Shown here one piece after another: positions 1-7,228 of a stretch of DNA of 23,110 nt. Below the pieces are notes generated by a model. It was not told the origin of the DNA and did not search any database. It saw nothing but the letters and a program-made list of their open reading frames with translations. Source of the stretch: Lachnospiraceae bacterium. Its GTDB lineage: Bacteria > Bacillota > Clostridia > Lachnospirales > Lachnospiraceae. A program made the translations under genes and the position numbers. The first letter of the stretch is position 1; each line of letters begins with the position of its first letter. The stretch is taken from assembly GCA_009774345.1 (NCBI GenBank), contig VSNR01000058.1, positions 1-23,110 on the forward strand, read 5' to 3'.

Positions 1-106
1 ATCCTATATATTCGGATAGTAGTTTGTTTGATAAGGGATTAGTTTATTTAATGGTGCAATAAAAGTGTCTTATTTTGGAATTAAATAATGAGAGTTCACA
101 GAAAAA

Positions 107-136
107 GTATCCTTTGTTTTAAGGGATGCTTTTTTT
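107..136 (+). terminator. Rho-independent terminator
   Basis: A 9-bp stem (GTATCCTTT at 107-115 pairing with AAGGGATGC at 121-129, with two G-U pairs) and a 5-nt loop are followed by seven T (130-136). The shape is typical of an intrinsic terminator on the + strand. It would end a transcript entering from the left edge. Confidence 0.8.
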
Positions 137-354
137 GTTTCATTCAATAATAAGATTTAGAAAAAGCGATGACAAATTGAAAGTTGTGTTTTCGGGTTAC
201 TGGCGTTTCTTTTTAAGTGTTTCTTAATGGCAGGCATATTTGTAAGCGTGGTTTGTTGGTTGGTATTTTTAATTGTATGATTTTTCTTTTATTCTTTTCA
301 AATTAGTTGCATAGTTAAGATGCATTACGTCAATAAATAGGGTGTATTGCAATC

Positions 355-383
355 TGTTTATATGAACTTTGAATTGTTATGAT
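355..383 (+). promoter_or_regulatory. Putative extended -10 promoter of the XRE gene
   Basis: TGTTATGAT at 375-383 matches an extended -10 (TGn plus TATGAT). The hexamer 17 bp upstream (355-360, TGTTTA) is a poor -35, as is common with extended -10 promoters. It sits about 25 bp before the start codon, with a ribosome site AAGGAG near 396-401. Confidence 0.4.
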
Positions 384-407
384 TAGCGTAAAAGTAAGGA
401 GCAAATC

Positions 408-743
408 ATGAGGGCAGAAAAAAAGGAAATTAATGTACAGATTGGAAAGCGGTTGCAGACCGCCAGAGAGAACAATGGATATACTCAGGAGGATTTTGCG
501 GAAGCGCTGGGTGTAGGTGTGGAGCATTACCGGAAGTTGGAAAGTGGTGCGTATGGATTACAGCCAGAGAAGATGCTGGTTTTGTACGAACGTTATAGAA
601 TTGAACCAACTTACCTGATTAGTGGGGAAAAGAATAGCCATTTTAATATGGGAGTATTCCTCGCCAATTGCAGCAGAGAAGAGCGAAACGATTTTATTGA
701 GCAGACATTGTCATATATGAGAAAGTTAATGACAGGAAGGTAG
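408..743 (+). CDS. XRE-family (HTH_3) transcriptional regulator
   Basis: A 111-residue protein with a Cro/C1-type helix-turn-helix at about residues 12-67 (IGKRLQTARENNGYTQ..., then YRKLESGAYG and EPTYLISG), a layout common in small DNA-binding regulators of mobile elements. AAGGAG precedes the ATG at a normal distance. The C-terminal 40 residues are short and charged and have no known domain. It lies 43 bp before a LytTR response regulator on the same strand and may share its transcript. It looks intact, unlike its neighbours. It probably controls the neighbouring regulatory or ICE genes, but the target cannot be read from the sequence. Confidence 0.85.
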   Translation: MRAEKKEINVQIGKRLQTARENNGYTQEDFAEALGVGVEHYRKLESGAYGLQPEKMLVLYERYRIEPTYLISGEKNSHFNMGVFLANCSREERNDFIEQTLSYMRKLMTGR

Positions 744-786
744 AAGGCATTTTTCTGTTCATTTCCGAATTTACGGAGGTAGATAA

Positions 787-1491
787 ATGAAGATAGCAGT
801 TTGTGATGATGATCCGAACGCGATGGAAATATTTAGCAGATATGCTGCAGCAATTATTGAATATGCATTCGCGTATGAATTTTTTTAAGATCCAGAGGAA
901 ATGCTTACATCATATAGTCAACAGGAACAGGAACCAGATTTGTATATTCTTGATATTGAAATGCCGGGAATGGATGGCATCGCTGTGGCGCAGGAGATCC
1001 GAAAACGAAATTCCAAAGCATTAATTGTGTTCCTGACCAGCTATACGAAATATATGCCAGATGTGTTTGCGGTAGTTACGTTCGATTTTATAAAAAAGCC
1101 AATTACAATAGACAGGCTTCGTATCCTTCTGGAAAAAGCAGAAAACTATCTTGGAATGACAAATCAGAATTTTTCTTTTGGTTACGGCAAAAGCCGGTAC
1201 AGTCTCAGGTTTGATGAAATCCTTTATTTTGAGAAAAAGGGGCGTCAGGCGCTAATCCATACAGCAGATACCATATATAAGACCAACATGACAACAAAAG
1301 AAATATGGGAATGCCTTGACGAGAGGATGTTTGCAGCGATACATGGTTCGTTTATCGTGAACCTGAAGCACGTAAAAACAGTTTCGGGAGGAGTAGCCCA
1401 TATGTCGAATGGACAAGAATTGGCAGTGACAAGGGGATGCAGGAAGAGCCTTGCAGAAAAGCATATGGCATTTGTGCAGGGAGGAATGTGA
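787..1491 (+). pseudogene. LytTR response regulator (AgrA-like) with in-frame TAA
   Basis: The ATG at 787 follows a good GGAGG site (774-778) and opens a receiver domain (MKIAVCDDDP, acidic pocket). The frame is broken by TAA at 886-888 and then continues in the same frame: DPEEML..., the phosphoacceptor stretch LYILDIEMPGMDG, then a LytTR DNA-binding domain (RYSLRFDEILYFE ... IHGSFIVNLKHV) to the TGA at 1489-1491. The full length would be about 234 residues, normal for the AgrA/LytTR family. Homologues usually read F-K-D-P-E-E here, so AAA to TAA is the likely mutation (inference). Translation could restart at ATG 901, but that product lacks the first beta strand and the acidic residues of the receiver. 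The next gene is the kinase partner, only 1 bp further. Confidence 0.85.
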
Positions 1492-1492
1492 C

Positions 1493-1990
1493 ATGGCACA
1501 GTATGGAATACAGCTGGTGATCAATATATTTGACCTGTGTATCTTCTGGCGTTTTCTTGAGATCTTCATCGGAAAGAGAAGAACTTCTGCGGAAATTTCT
1601 ATTATGCTGATTTTGGTATGTGAGGCAGTTGGGAGCATCATCAACTTAAAAGAGATAAACTGGATGAACCTTATCACCTTAGCAGTAATATTGGGAATTT
1701 TTATATGCCAGTATGAGGAAAAAATATCAACAAAAGTGGTCGCAGTAATGATGTATATGGGACTGGTCGTAGTTGCAGAACCAGTAGGATATATCATATA
1801 CAGGGCATCTGTGATACAGCTGCTGACAGACGAGAGGGCGGTATATTATATTACAGTGTTTGCAATGGAGCTGTTCAGGGCTATTTTGGTAGAGGTGTTC
1901 TGCTGGATTAAGATGGGAAAGGTACTGCGTCTTGGTGCCATGCCCAGAGATGTCAGAATGGATCAGAATCAGAATAAAGGATTTTTATAA
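1493..1990 (+). pseudogene. Sensor histidine kinase, membrane half only (AgrC-like)
   Basis: The ATG at 1493 follows the response regulator stop by one base, so the two were translationally coupled. The 165-residue product is a string of hydrophobic helices (for example LVINIFDLCIFWRFLEIF, MLILVCEAVGSII, LITLAVILGIFI, VVAVMMYMGLVVVA, YYITVFAMELFRAILVEVF), as in the N-terminal sensor half of AgrC/GHKL kinases. No histidine box or GHKL ATPase domain follows. Family members are about 420-450 residues, so more than half is missing. Its end runs into the sigma-factor fragment in a different frame at about 1950-1975, which marks a deletion junction. It cannot signal on its own. Confidence 0.75.
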
Positions 1991-2364
1991 AGATACTGTC
2001 GGAGAGACAGAGTATACCTATGTTTCCCATGAAGTGTATGAGGCGCTGACAGATTTATTCCGCAGGGAGGAACATGCAGAGGAAATGCGGGACCTGCGCC
2101 ACCTCACAGCAGGTGGTTACATAGAAGGTGAGACGTAAGAACAGATGGCAGGTGAGACAAAATCACTGGAGGATATGATTATTCACCAGATGGATCTGGA
2201 AACCCTGCAAAAAGCAGTGCAGTCACTCACGCAAGTACAAAAGGAGCAGCTGCACCTTTATTTTTTTGAAGGTATGACTTTCCGTCAGATTGCAGAAAAA
2301 ACAGGCATCAGTGACATGTCAGTCAGGGAGAGCGTGGAGGCGTCACTTAAAAAAATTAAAAAAT
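1953..2364 (+). pseudogene. ICE-type sigma-70 family factor with in-frame TAA, fused downstream
   Basis: From about 1953 one frame reads RIKDFYKDTVGETEYTYV, then EVYEALTDLFRREEHAEEMR, which is the N-terminal signature of small sigma-like proteins of Tn916/Tn1549-type elements. A TAA at 2136-2138 interrupts it. The same frame resumes (EQMAGETKSLEDMI) with a sigma region 4 helix-turn-helix (LTQVQKEQLHLYFFEGMTFR, then QIAEKTGISDMSVRESVEAS) ending LKKIKKF. At about 2362 the sequence switches to serine recombinase coding in another frame. The start is uncertain because the 5' side is a deletion junction with the kinase gene. The gene is dead unless the stop is read through or the C-terminal half is translated alone from ATG 2145. 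Confidence 0.75.
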
Positions 2365-2936
2365 TTCCTGCTGTGCGGCAAATGCGGACAGGAATACCGC
2401 AGGGTGACATGGGCAAGAAACGGGAAAAAGAAGATTGTGTGGAGATGCTCAAACCGCCTGACAAACGGGGTAGAACAATGCAGCGATTCCGAAACCCTAG
2501 AAGAAGGTGCATTAAACAGAGCTGTCATGGAAGCCATCCACCGCATCACCAGAAACGAAGGGGATTTTGTCGGAGCCTTCCGCCAGAATGTCATCCGGGT
2601 AATCGGCAGCTACGGCAGGGAACAGCAGTCTGACGAATACAGCGACCAGATAAAGGCAAAGCAGAAAGAAATGGTCGCGCTTATCGCAGAGAACGCGAAA
2701 GTGGGAGACTACACACAGGAATTTGATGAACAGTACCGTAAAATCGCGGAGGAAATCAGCGCCCTCAAAGAAGAACAGGCAGAAGTGGCAAGAAAGAAAA
2801 AGCTTGCAGAAAATTACGAACAGCGTGTGAAGGACATGGATGCCTTCATCAGCGCAAGCACCTGCCAGATACCAGAGTTTGACAACGACCTTGTAAGAAG
2901 GCTGATTGCGAGTAGTTGACAGGGACTGTGAATTTA
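2365..2936 (+). pseudogene. Large serine recombinase, C-terminal fragment
   Basis: The frame from 2365 to the TGA at 2917-2919 encodes a zinc-ribbon (LLCGKCGQEYRR ... WRCSN ... QCSD) followed by a long coiled-coil segment (DQIKAKQKEMVALIAENAKV, EEISALKEEQAEVARKKKLA), ending FDNDLVRRLIASS. This is the C-terminal recombinase zinc-ribbon/coiled-coil region of large serine recombinases of the TnpX/TndX type that excise ICEs. The catalytic N-terminal resolvase domain is absent. A frameshift near 2911 leaves the expected tail (VVDRDCEF) in another frame, and that tail is cut by the repeat at 2937. It is probably the former integrase of the surrounding element. Confidence 0.85.
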
Positions 2937-3091
2937 GGAACTGTTAATAAATTACTCATGACAATGACTTGTCTAAATGCCCATCTGCGGCATCAGACAA
3001 TCTTGACGTAGCCCGCTACGCCTGCGATTGTCTTCTTTGCAGATGAACATTTATACGGCGTCCTTGTCACAAGTAATTTCTGAACAGTTCC
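2937..3091. repeat. MITE-like imperfect palindrome with TTA flanks
   Basis: The 155-bp segment starts GGAACTGTTAATAAATTAC and ends with the near-complement (GTAATTTCTGAACAGTTCC). Inner stretches are also complementary (AGACAATC at about 2995 with GATTGTCT at 3025), so the single strand could fold into one long hairpin. Both ends are bordered by TTA (2934-2936 and 3092-3094), consistent with a 3-bp target duplication. No coding capacity. Such palindromic small elements are common in Lachnospiraceae genomes. It interrupts the recombinase tail. Confidence 0.75.
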
Positions 3092-3094
3092 TTA

Positions 3095-3505
3095 GCAAAA
3101 GATATAGACTTGCCCAGAATATCGAAAGGGCAAAACCAAGGGATGAGGAACACTATCAGATGCGTCTGGAGCTCGAAAAAGAGATCAGGAAACAAAAGGG
3201 AGACAGCTACCGGATTACGCCACAGAATGTTAAATATAATTTTGAATGGGACATACCCAATAAGGACTACTCGTATTTATATCATTATCCAAAGAATATT
3301 AAAGAGGACTGGCTTGCACTGTTAAAGGAGTGTGAGCAAATGTTGATTGAAGATGGGATTATTCAGGGCCGCAGTCAAAAGGAGGAGCTGGAGGAGTCAC
3401 AGGAAGAGCAGAGCAGCGGGATGCAGATGGTATTACGGTCATGCTGATTCGTATCAATATGACGTATATGAAGAGATTTTGTTATGCATAATGAGGGAGG
3501 AATGA
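3095..3505 (+). pseudogene. Unidentified gene remnant, 5' lost and frameshifted
   Basis: From the right edge of the repeat, one frame reads a charged, protein-like sequence (SKRYRLAQNIERAKPRDEEH, then ITPQNVKYNFEWDIPNKDYS, YLYHYPKNIKEDWLALLKE) to the TGA at 3445-3447. The neighbouring frame then carries a plausible tail (YYGHADSYQYDVYEEILLCI) to TGA 3503-3505, so a frameshift near 3400-3430 is likely. Its only possible starts lie inside the repeat, so the native 5' end is lost. I do not recognise the family. A small membrane peptide begins 4 bp after its end. Confidence 0.45.
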
Positions 3506-3509
3506 GATT

Positions 3510-3617
3510 ATGAATTTTTTGATAATGCTGGTACTAAAGTATGTACTTTTGACTGCCATGCTGTTTCTGATGGGAATGTTTATGAACTGTTTATTTGATA
3601 AAGAATGTCTGGAATAG
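3510..3617 (+). CDS. 35-residue predicted membrane peptide
   Basis: ATG 3510 has a strong ribosome site (GGGAGG, 3495-3500, 9-bp spacing). The peptide begins MNFLIMLVLKYVLLTAMLFL and ends MGMFMNCLFDKECLE: one hydrophobic helix with a short charged tail containing two Cys. It starts 4 bp after the preceding gene remnant, which suggests translational coupling. The TAG at 3615-3617 is followed in the same frame by about 59 further open codons to TAG 3795-3797, so this may be the front of a 95-codon gene with a nonsense mutation. Small hydrophobic peptides of this size can be toxins or transporter accessories, but nothing here proves a role. Confidence 0.45.
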   Translation: MNFLIMLVLKYVLLTAMLFLMGMFMNCLFDKECLE

Positions 3618-3797
3618 CTGAATACAGAATATTGCCCAAACAGAATGAAGTGGGTGAGAAAAGAACTAATCTGTGCTGTTGGAAGAGGTATTGATAGACT
3701 GGAATCAGGATTCTGTATAGAAACATGTTATGGACAAAACATAATAGACAACAACTGGCACAAAGGTAATATGGGTGAGGAGAATAAACAAAAATAG
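3618..3797 (+). pseudogene. Possible in-frame continuation of the small membrane protein gene
   Basis: After TAG 3615-3617 the frame stays open to TAG 3795-3797 and reads a soluble, Cys-containing sequence (LNTEYCPNRMKWVRKELICA, then VGRGIDRLESGFCIETC). No start codon with a ribosome site is seen. It may be the C-terminal part of a protein cut by the TAG, or chance. The following 3798-3891 shows no gene. Confidence 0.25.
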
Positions 3798-3891
3798 AGA
3801 TAGAAAATTACAGACTGGAAAAGTCCAAATAATTTATTGAAATGCGTAAAGAATTACAGTATGATAAAAACATCAAGAAGGGAGTGGTTGG

Positions 3892-4125
3892 ATGACACAG
3901 CTCAAGGAAAGGGCAGTCGAAATGATTCAGCGAATGCCAGAGGATAAGATGTTTTATGTGATGAATATCTTTCACGATCTGGAAGGTATGCGGACAGATA
4001 CCCTGTCTTGTAGTGATGTCTGTCAATGGCATTATAGAATAACGATGGAACATGTTAAAGTTATAAAATTATGGCTAACAAGTGGAAAACTGAGGAAAAA
4101 GCTGCCGGTCGATGATATTGTATAA
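3892..4125 (+). CDS. Short antitoxin-like (DUF2281/Phd-like N-terminus) protein, probably truncated
   Basis: ATG 3892 follows GGGAG at a good distance. The first 32 residues (MTQLKERAVEMIQRMPEDKM, then FYVMNIFHDLEGM) resemble the N-terminal helix pair of small Clostridial proteins annotated as antitoxins or DUF2281, in which an alanine-rich start is followed by I-x-x-(L/M)-P-(E/D)-(E/D)-K. After residue 33 the sequence loses resemblance (TDTLSCSDVCQWHYRIT...), so the native C-terminus is probably replaced through deletion or frameshift. No RelE- or Fic-like toxin lies next to it. Its functional state is doubtful. Confidence 0.45.
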   Translation: MTQLKERAVEMIQRMPEDKMFYVMNIFHDLEGMRTDTLSCSDVCQWHYRITMEHVKVIKLWLTSGKLRKKLPVDDIV

Positions 4126-4240
4126 AAAAGTAAAATAAAGTAAGTTCGGGTTGTTTTAAGGCTGTGGACACTATATAATATAAATATGGTCATATACCTT
4201 TTTGTAAATGACTATTTTGCGGGCAAAGAGGAGGAGGCCT

Positions 4241-5185
4241 ATGAATACAGAAGTAAAAAATACAATAAAAGCAACAGATAGGGATGCGCAATACGATGAA
4301 AGTGCCAAGCGTCTGTTAGGACAAAAAATAATACTGGCACATATACTTGTAAAAACAGTCGATGAATTTAAGGGTATGGACCCAAAAACAGTTGTACCTT
4401 TTATTGAGGGAAAACCTTATATCAGCACCATACCAGTGGAACCGGGACTTACCAATAAGAGAAGCGAGAAGGGCGGACAGAAAATAGTTGGCTTTAATAC
4501 AGAAAATGCAGAAATTAATGAAGGACTGGTGAGGTTTGATATTGTTTTTTATGTTCGTATGAAAGATGGTCTTTCTCAGATTATTCTGAATGTTGAAGCC
4601 CAGAAGAACGAACCAGTAGGATATGAGTTGCTGAACAGGGCAGTCTTTTATGTCAGCCGTCTTATTTCGTCTCAAAAGGAAAGGGATTTTGAGAATACGA
4701 ATTATAATGACATAAAGCGTGTATACTCAATATGGATATGTATGAACATGGATGCAAACAGTATGAATCATATTCATCTTACAAATGATAATTTGGTGGG
4801 CTCCTATGTATGGAAGGGGAAGATGGATTTAATAAATATTATTATGATCGGTCTGTCTAAACAGCTTCCAAAACGTGATGATCAATATGAACTGCATCGT
4901 CTGTTAGGGGCGTTGCTATCAAAGGAACTTACTGTAGATGAGAAACTAAACATAATTGGAAATGAGTACGATATTCCTGTTGAGGAAAATTTTAGAAAGG
5001 ATGTGGGTGTCATGTGTAACTTGAGTCAGGGAATTAAGGAAGATGGAATTGCAATTGGGGAAGCGAGAATTATTATTAGTATGTATAATAATGGTTTTAC
5101 AGCAGAGCAGATAGCAGCAGCTACAGATAAAGATATAAAAGATATCGAGATAATTATTAGAGGGAAGGAATTAGCAACAGTATAA
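4241..5185 (+). CDS. PD-(D/E)XK nuclease family transposase-like protein (Rpn/PDDEXK_2)
   Basis: A 314-residue protein. I chose ATG 4241 because a GAGGAGG site lies just upstream; the upstream ATG 4208 has none. The nuclease core is visible as RFD (D100) IVFYV ... IILNVEAQK, giving D100 and the E119-x-Q121-K122 motif of the family, followed by YELLNRAVFYVSRLISSQ. The C-terminal part has the usual regulatory/DNA-contacting stretch, ending in helices (FTAEQIAAATDKDIKDIEII). Family members are scattered in multiple copies in gut Firmicutes, and Rpn proteins promote RecA-independent DNA exchange in E. coli. The length is normal and the frame intact. An AT-rich terminator follows. Confidence 0.85.
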   Translation: MNTEVKNTIKATDRDAQYDESAKRLLGQKIILAHILVKTVDEFKGMDPKTVVPFIEGKPYISTIPVEPGLTNKRSEKGGQKIVGFNTENAEINEGLVRFDIVFYVRMKDGLSQIILNVEAQKNEPVGYELLNRAVFYVSRLISSQKERDFENTNYNDIKRVYSIWICMNMDANSMNHIHLTNDNLVGSYVWKGKMDLINIIMIGLSKQLPKRDDQYELHRLLGALLSKELTVDEKLNIIGNEYDIPVEENFRKDVGVMCNLSQGIKEDGIAIGEARIIISMYNNGFTAEQIAAATDKDIKDIEIIIRGKELATV

Positions 5186-5209
5186 TTACAGGACAAATAT
5201 TAAAGAAAT

Positions 5210-5253
5210 CTTTCAAATAAAAGAAGTTTGAGAGGTTTCTTTTATTTGGAAAG
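5210..5253. terminator. Long AT-rich hairpin, bidirectional terminator
   Basis: CAAATAAAAGAA (5214-5225) pairs perfectly with TTCTTTTATTTG (5237-5248); pairing extends outward (CTTT with AAAG) past one bulged G. It begins about 25 bp after the nuclease-family gene and would end its transcript. Confidence 0.75.
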
Positions 5254-5389
5254 TGGTTGCTGAATAGGTTTTTCTAATTAGAAAGTGGTGTGTTTATAGA
5301 GATTAATGGAAACAGAATAAAGTTATAGAGTTTTGCTAAAATGATTTTGCAATGGTAATTAAGAATTCAAATTAATTGTACTTTCGGAT

Positions 5390-5668
5390 GTGGAGTATGA
5401 TTATTTTACAAAGCATCTGCTATGTGATTATGACTTTATAGACGAAAACAGGGAGCTGATGGGTGAATGGGACGGCGCATGGCACTGCCTGTTGGTGACA
5501 GGGGAGAATACAGGGGAGGGCGTGCTTGTGCAGAGTGAAGGTTCTTCCTATGCGCGGTATTCTGCATTTGTCCCGTCTGTTTCCGGCCTGATTGTCCAGG
5601 AAAAGTGTGAAAAATACGGGCACAGGGAGAACGCGCAGACTAAAGGATACAGCCAGCAGATACTTTAA
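5390..5668 (+). pseudogene. DUF6329-like ICE protein, N-terminus missing
   Basis: The 92-residue frame opens at GTG 5390 without a ribosome site and immediately shows strongly conserved-looking sequence (EYDYFTKHLLCDYDFIDENR, GEWDGAWHCLLVTGE, VLVQSEGSSYARYSAFVPSV). I associate this sequence type with DUF6329 proteins carried by Lachnospiraceae Tn1549-like elements; the name is from memory and not checked. The upstream 120 bp are AT-rich and unrelated in base use, so the N-terminal part was probably deleted. The C-terminus (HRENAQTKGYSQQIL) looks natural. Function unknown. Confidence 0.5.
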
Positions 5669-5758
5669 GACGGGGCATTTGTGACGTATCAGGGGAAAAG
5701 AGCAGATAAGGAAAAGAGACACAGGCTGCATTTTGTGCTACTTTTTTGAAGTGTCCTG

Positions 5759-5767
5759 TGGTATGAT
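5759..5767 (+). promoter_or_regulatory. Extended -10 promoter of the Fic gene
   Basis: TGGTATGAT (5759-5767) is an extended -10 located 30 bp upstream of the GTG start of the Fic gene. No good -35 is present 17 bp upstream, which is tolerated with an extended -10. Confidence 0.45.
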
Positions 5768-5796
5768 ATCAGTATATATGAAAGGATGGTGACAGG

Positions 5797-6573
5797 GTGA
5801 ATATACTGGGAAAAACCGACCTTTTCCAAAAGGAGATCAATACACTGCGCCCGCTGGAGGGCGAAATGCTGGAACAGATAAAGGATTATTACCGGGTGGG
5901 ACTAACCTGGACATCGAATGCCCTGGAGGGAAACTCCCTGACGGAGAGCGAGACAAAAGTGCTTCTGGAGGACGGGCTGACAGTGGGCGGAAAGCCGCTC
6001 AGGGATATATTCGAAGCAGTAGACCATGCCAGAGCCTATGATTTTATGTTTTCTGTGTTTCAGAACCACCGCATTGATGAGTACATGGTGCTCAGGATGC
6101 ATGAGCTGTTCTATCAGAATATAGAACCGGAATATGCGGGACGCTACCGAGATATGCGGATGATTATTACAGGTTCACGCTACCCGGTGACTGCGCCGGA
6201 GAAAATAGAAGAGGAGATGGGGCGGCTGTTTGAGTGGGTACAGAAGGAGCGGGACGGATATCATCCTGTGGAATTTGCGGCCCAGCTCCATAAACATTTT
6301 GTGTTTATACACCCTTTCAAAGACGGGAATGGCAGGGTGGCAAGGCTCCTTATGAACCTTGCGCTGATCCAGGACGGATACCTTCCAGTGATTGTCCCGC
6401 CTGTGCTGCGTCTGGATTATGTGTCCCTGCTGGAGCGGGCGCACCGGGATGACAGGGACTTTGTGGCGTTTATCGCAGAGCGGGAGCTTGAATCGCAGAA
6501 AGAGATCCTGCGCCTGTTCCAGATACCTTTCCCAAAAGAGGAACAGGAGATGGGGCAGTCCCCGGCACTATAG
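5797..6573 (+). CDS. Fic-domain protein, predicted AMP-transferase
   Basis: A 258-residue protein. GTG 5797 is chosen because AAAGGATGG lies at a correct distance. The Fic motif HPFKDGNGRVAR is at residues 172-183 (catalytic H172, phosphate-binding residues of DGNGR). The N-terminal inhibitory helix motif S40-NAL-E44-G45 matches (S/T)xxxE(G/N), so this is a self-inhibited class II Fic protein whose Glu blocks ATP gamma-phosphate until it moves. The substrate is unknown; such proteins AMPylate target proteins and some act in toxin-antitoxin or phage-related settings. It is intact, has its own promoter and a terminator, and lies between ICE remnants, so it is probably accessory cargo. Confidence 0.9.
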   Translation: MNILGKTDLFQKEINTLRPLEGEMLEQIKDYYRVGLTWTSNALEGNSLTESETKVLLEDGLTVGGKPLRDIFEAVDHARAYDFMFSVFQNHRIDEYMVLRMHELFYQNIEPEYAGRYRDMRMIITGSRYPVTAPEKIEEEMGRLFEWVQKERDGYHPVEFAAQLHKHFVFIHPFKDGNGRVARLLMNLALIQDGYLPVIVPPVLRLDYVSLLERAHRDDRDFVAFIAERELESQKEILRLFQIPFPKEEQEMGQSPAL

Positions 6574-6616
6574 TATGATGACAAACAGAAGAAAGAAACA
6601 GGGAAATGGCGGTATG

Positions 6617-6645
6617 CCGGATGCAGAAATGTGTCCGGTTTTTTT
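6617..6645 (+). terminator. Rho-independent terminator after Fic gene
   Basis: CCGGA (6617-6621) pairs with TCCGG (6634-6638), followed by seven T (6639-6645). It lies 44 bp after the Fic stop. Confidence 0.6.
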
Positions 6646-6654
6646 GTGCACAGT

Positions 6655-6724
6655 GGCACGTAAGGAAATTAGCAGCTTCGCTGCACGTGCCCCGCGCGGC
6701 GGGTAGGGGAAGATAGCACTTCCC
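6655..6724. other. Structured GC-rich segment, candidate oriT of an ICE
   Basis: Nested inverted repeats: GGCACGT (6655-6661) with ACGTGCC (6685-6691) enclosing GCAGC-TTC-GCTGC (6672-6684). Then comes a GC-rich run (CCCCGCGCGGCGGG), then the hairpin GGGAAG (6707-6712) with CTTCCC (6719-6724). It lies about 100 bp upstream of a DUF6103 gene, which in Tn1549-like elements sits near the relaxase and transfer origin. Clustered hairpins next to a GC-rich core fit an oriT, but no relaxase gene remains in the window. Its role is inferred. Confidence 0.4.
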
Positions 6725-6825
6725 TATTTGATTTTAGCGGACTGTCATCTGCTGCTGTCAGAAGCAGGGTTACAGTCATTGAATGAAATATCTTCATAGA
6801 TTTTTAGATAAAAGGGAGGATAAGA

Positions 6826-7218
6826 ATGGCAGACAGAGAGATTAAGATTACATTCCCGGAGAAGAAGATGGAGGCGCTTGTCTTTTTTCTCGGGGAGCAG
6901 AATGAAAAGATTGAGGAGGTGCTGACAACGCATCTGGACAAGACCTATGAAAAATACGTGCCCCAGCAGGTCAGGAAGTTCGTGGACAGCCAGATCGCTG
7001 CAGCGCAGGAGGAAGCGCCAGTTCGGGCGCCCAGGGCGCAGCGGCAGCCCGGAGAATCAAGGGAGACAGGCAGGAGAAATGCCAGACAGGGCACGAGGCA
7101 GAACGCTTCCAGACAGGAGGCGCCCAGGGCAGAAAGTGAAACCGTGGCACAGGAGAATGAGGCAGCCCAGAGCGTGGCAGAGCCGGAGGAGATGCCGGGA
7201 ATGAGTATGGGAATGTGA
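6826..7218 (+). CDS. DUF6103-like ICE protein
   Basis: A 130-residue protein with a good GGGAGG site (6814-6819). Residues 1-65 form a predicted folded head (MADREIKITFPEKKMEALVF, HLDKTYEKYVPQQVRKFVDS) resembling DUF6103 proteins of Tn1549-like elements. Residues 66-120 are a low-complexity Arg/Gln/Glu/Ala-rich tail (RAPRAQRQPGESRETGRRNA). It ends in the Met-rich tail MPGMSMGM. It is followed after 10 bp by the DUF5688 gene, so the two form an operon. DUF6103 has no assigned function; its place next to transfer genes suggests a role in mobilisation or gene control of the element. The frame appears intact. Confidence 0.65.
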   Translation: MADREIKITFPEKKMEALVFFLGEQNEKIEEVLTTHLDKTYEKYVPQQVRKFVDSQIAAAQEEAPVRAPRAQRQPGESRETGRRNARQGTRQNASRQEAPRAESETVAQENEAAQSVAEPEEMPGMSMGM

Positions 7219-7228
7219 GGTGACGGGT

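Larger units (their letters stand above)
1..407. other. Left edge without a recognisable gene
   Basis: No convincing gene lies here. In the third + frame about 19 codons are open from the window edge to a TAA at 60-62; this could be the tail of a gene that starts outside the window, but it is too short to identify. The terminator hairpin at 107-136 would fit the end of that upstream unit. The rest is AT-rich spacer leading to a likely promoter for the XRE gene. Confidence 0.5.

Noticed and set aside
803..1024. 73-codon open frame overlapping the LytTR regulator
   Set aside because: Another frame of the regulator; the conserved receiver sequence lies in the 787/901 frame.
2366..2633. C-terminal half of the open frame that continues the sigma factor past 2364
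   Set aside because: It reads recombinase DNA in the wrong frame; the zinc-ribbon and coiled-coil sequence in the neighbouring frame is the real coding.
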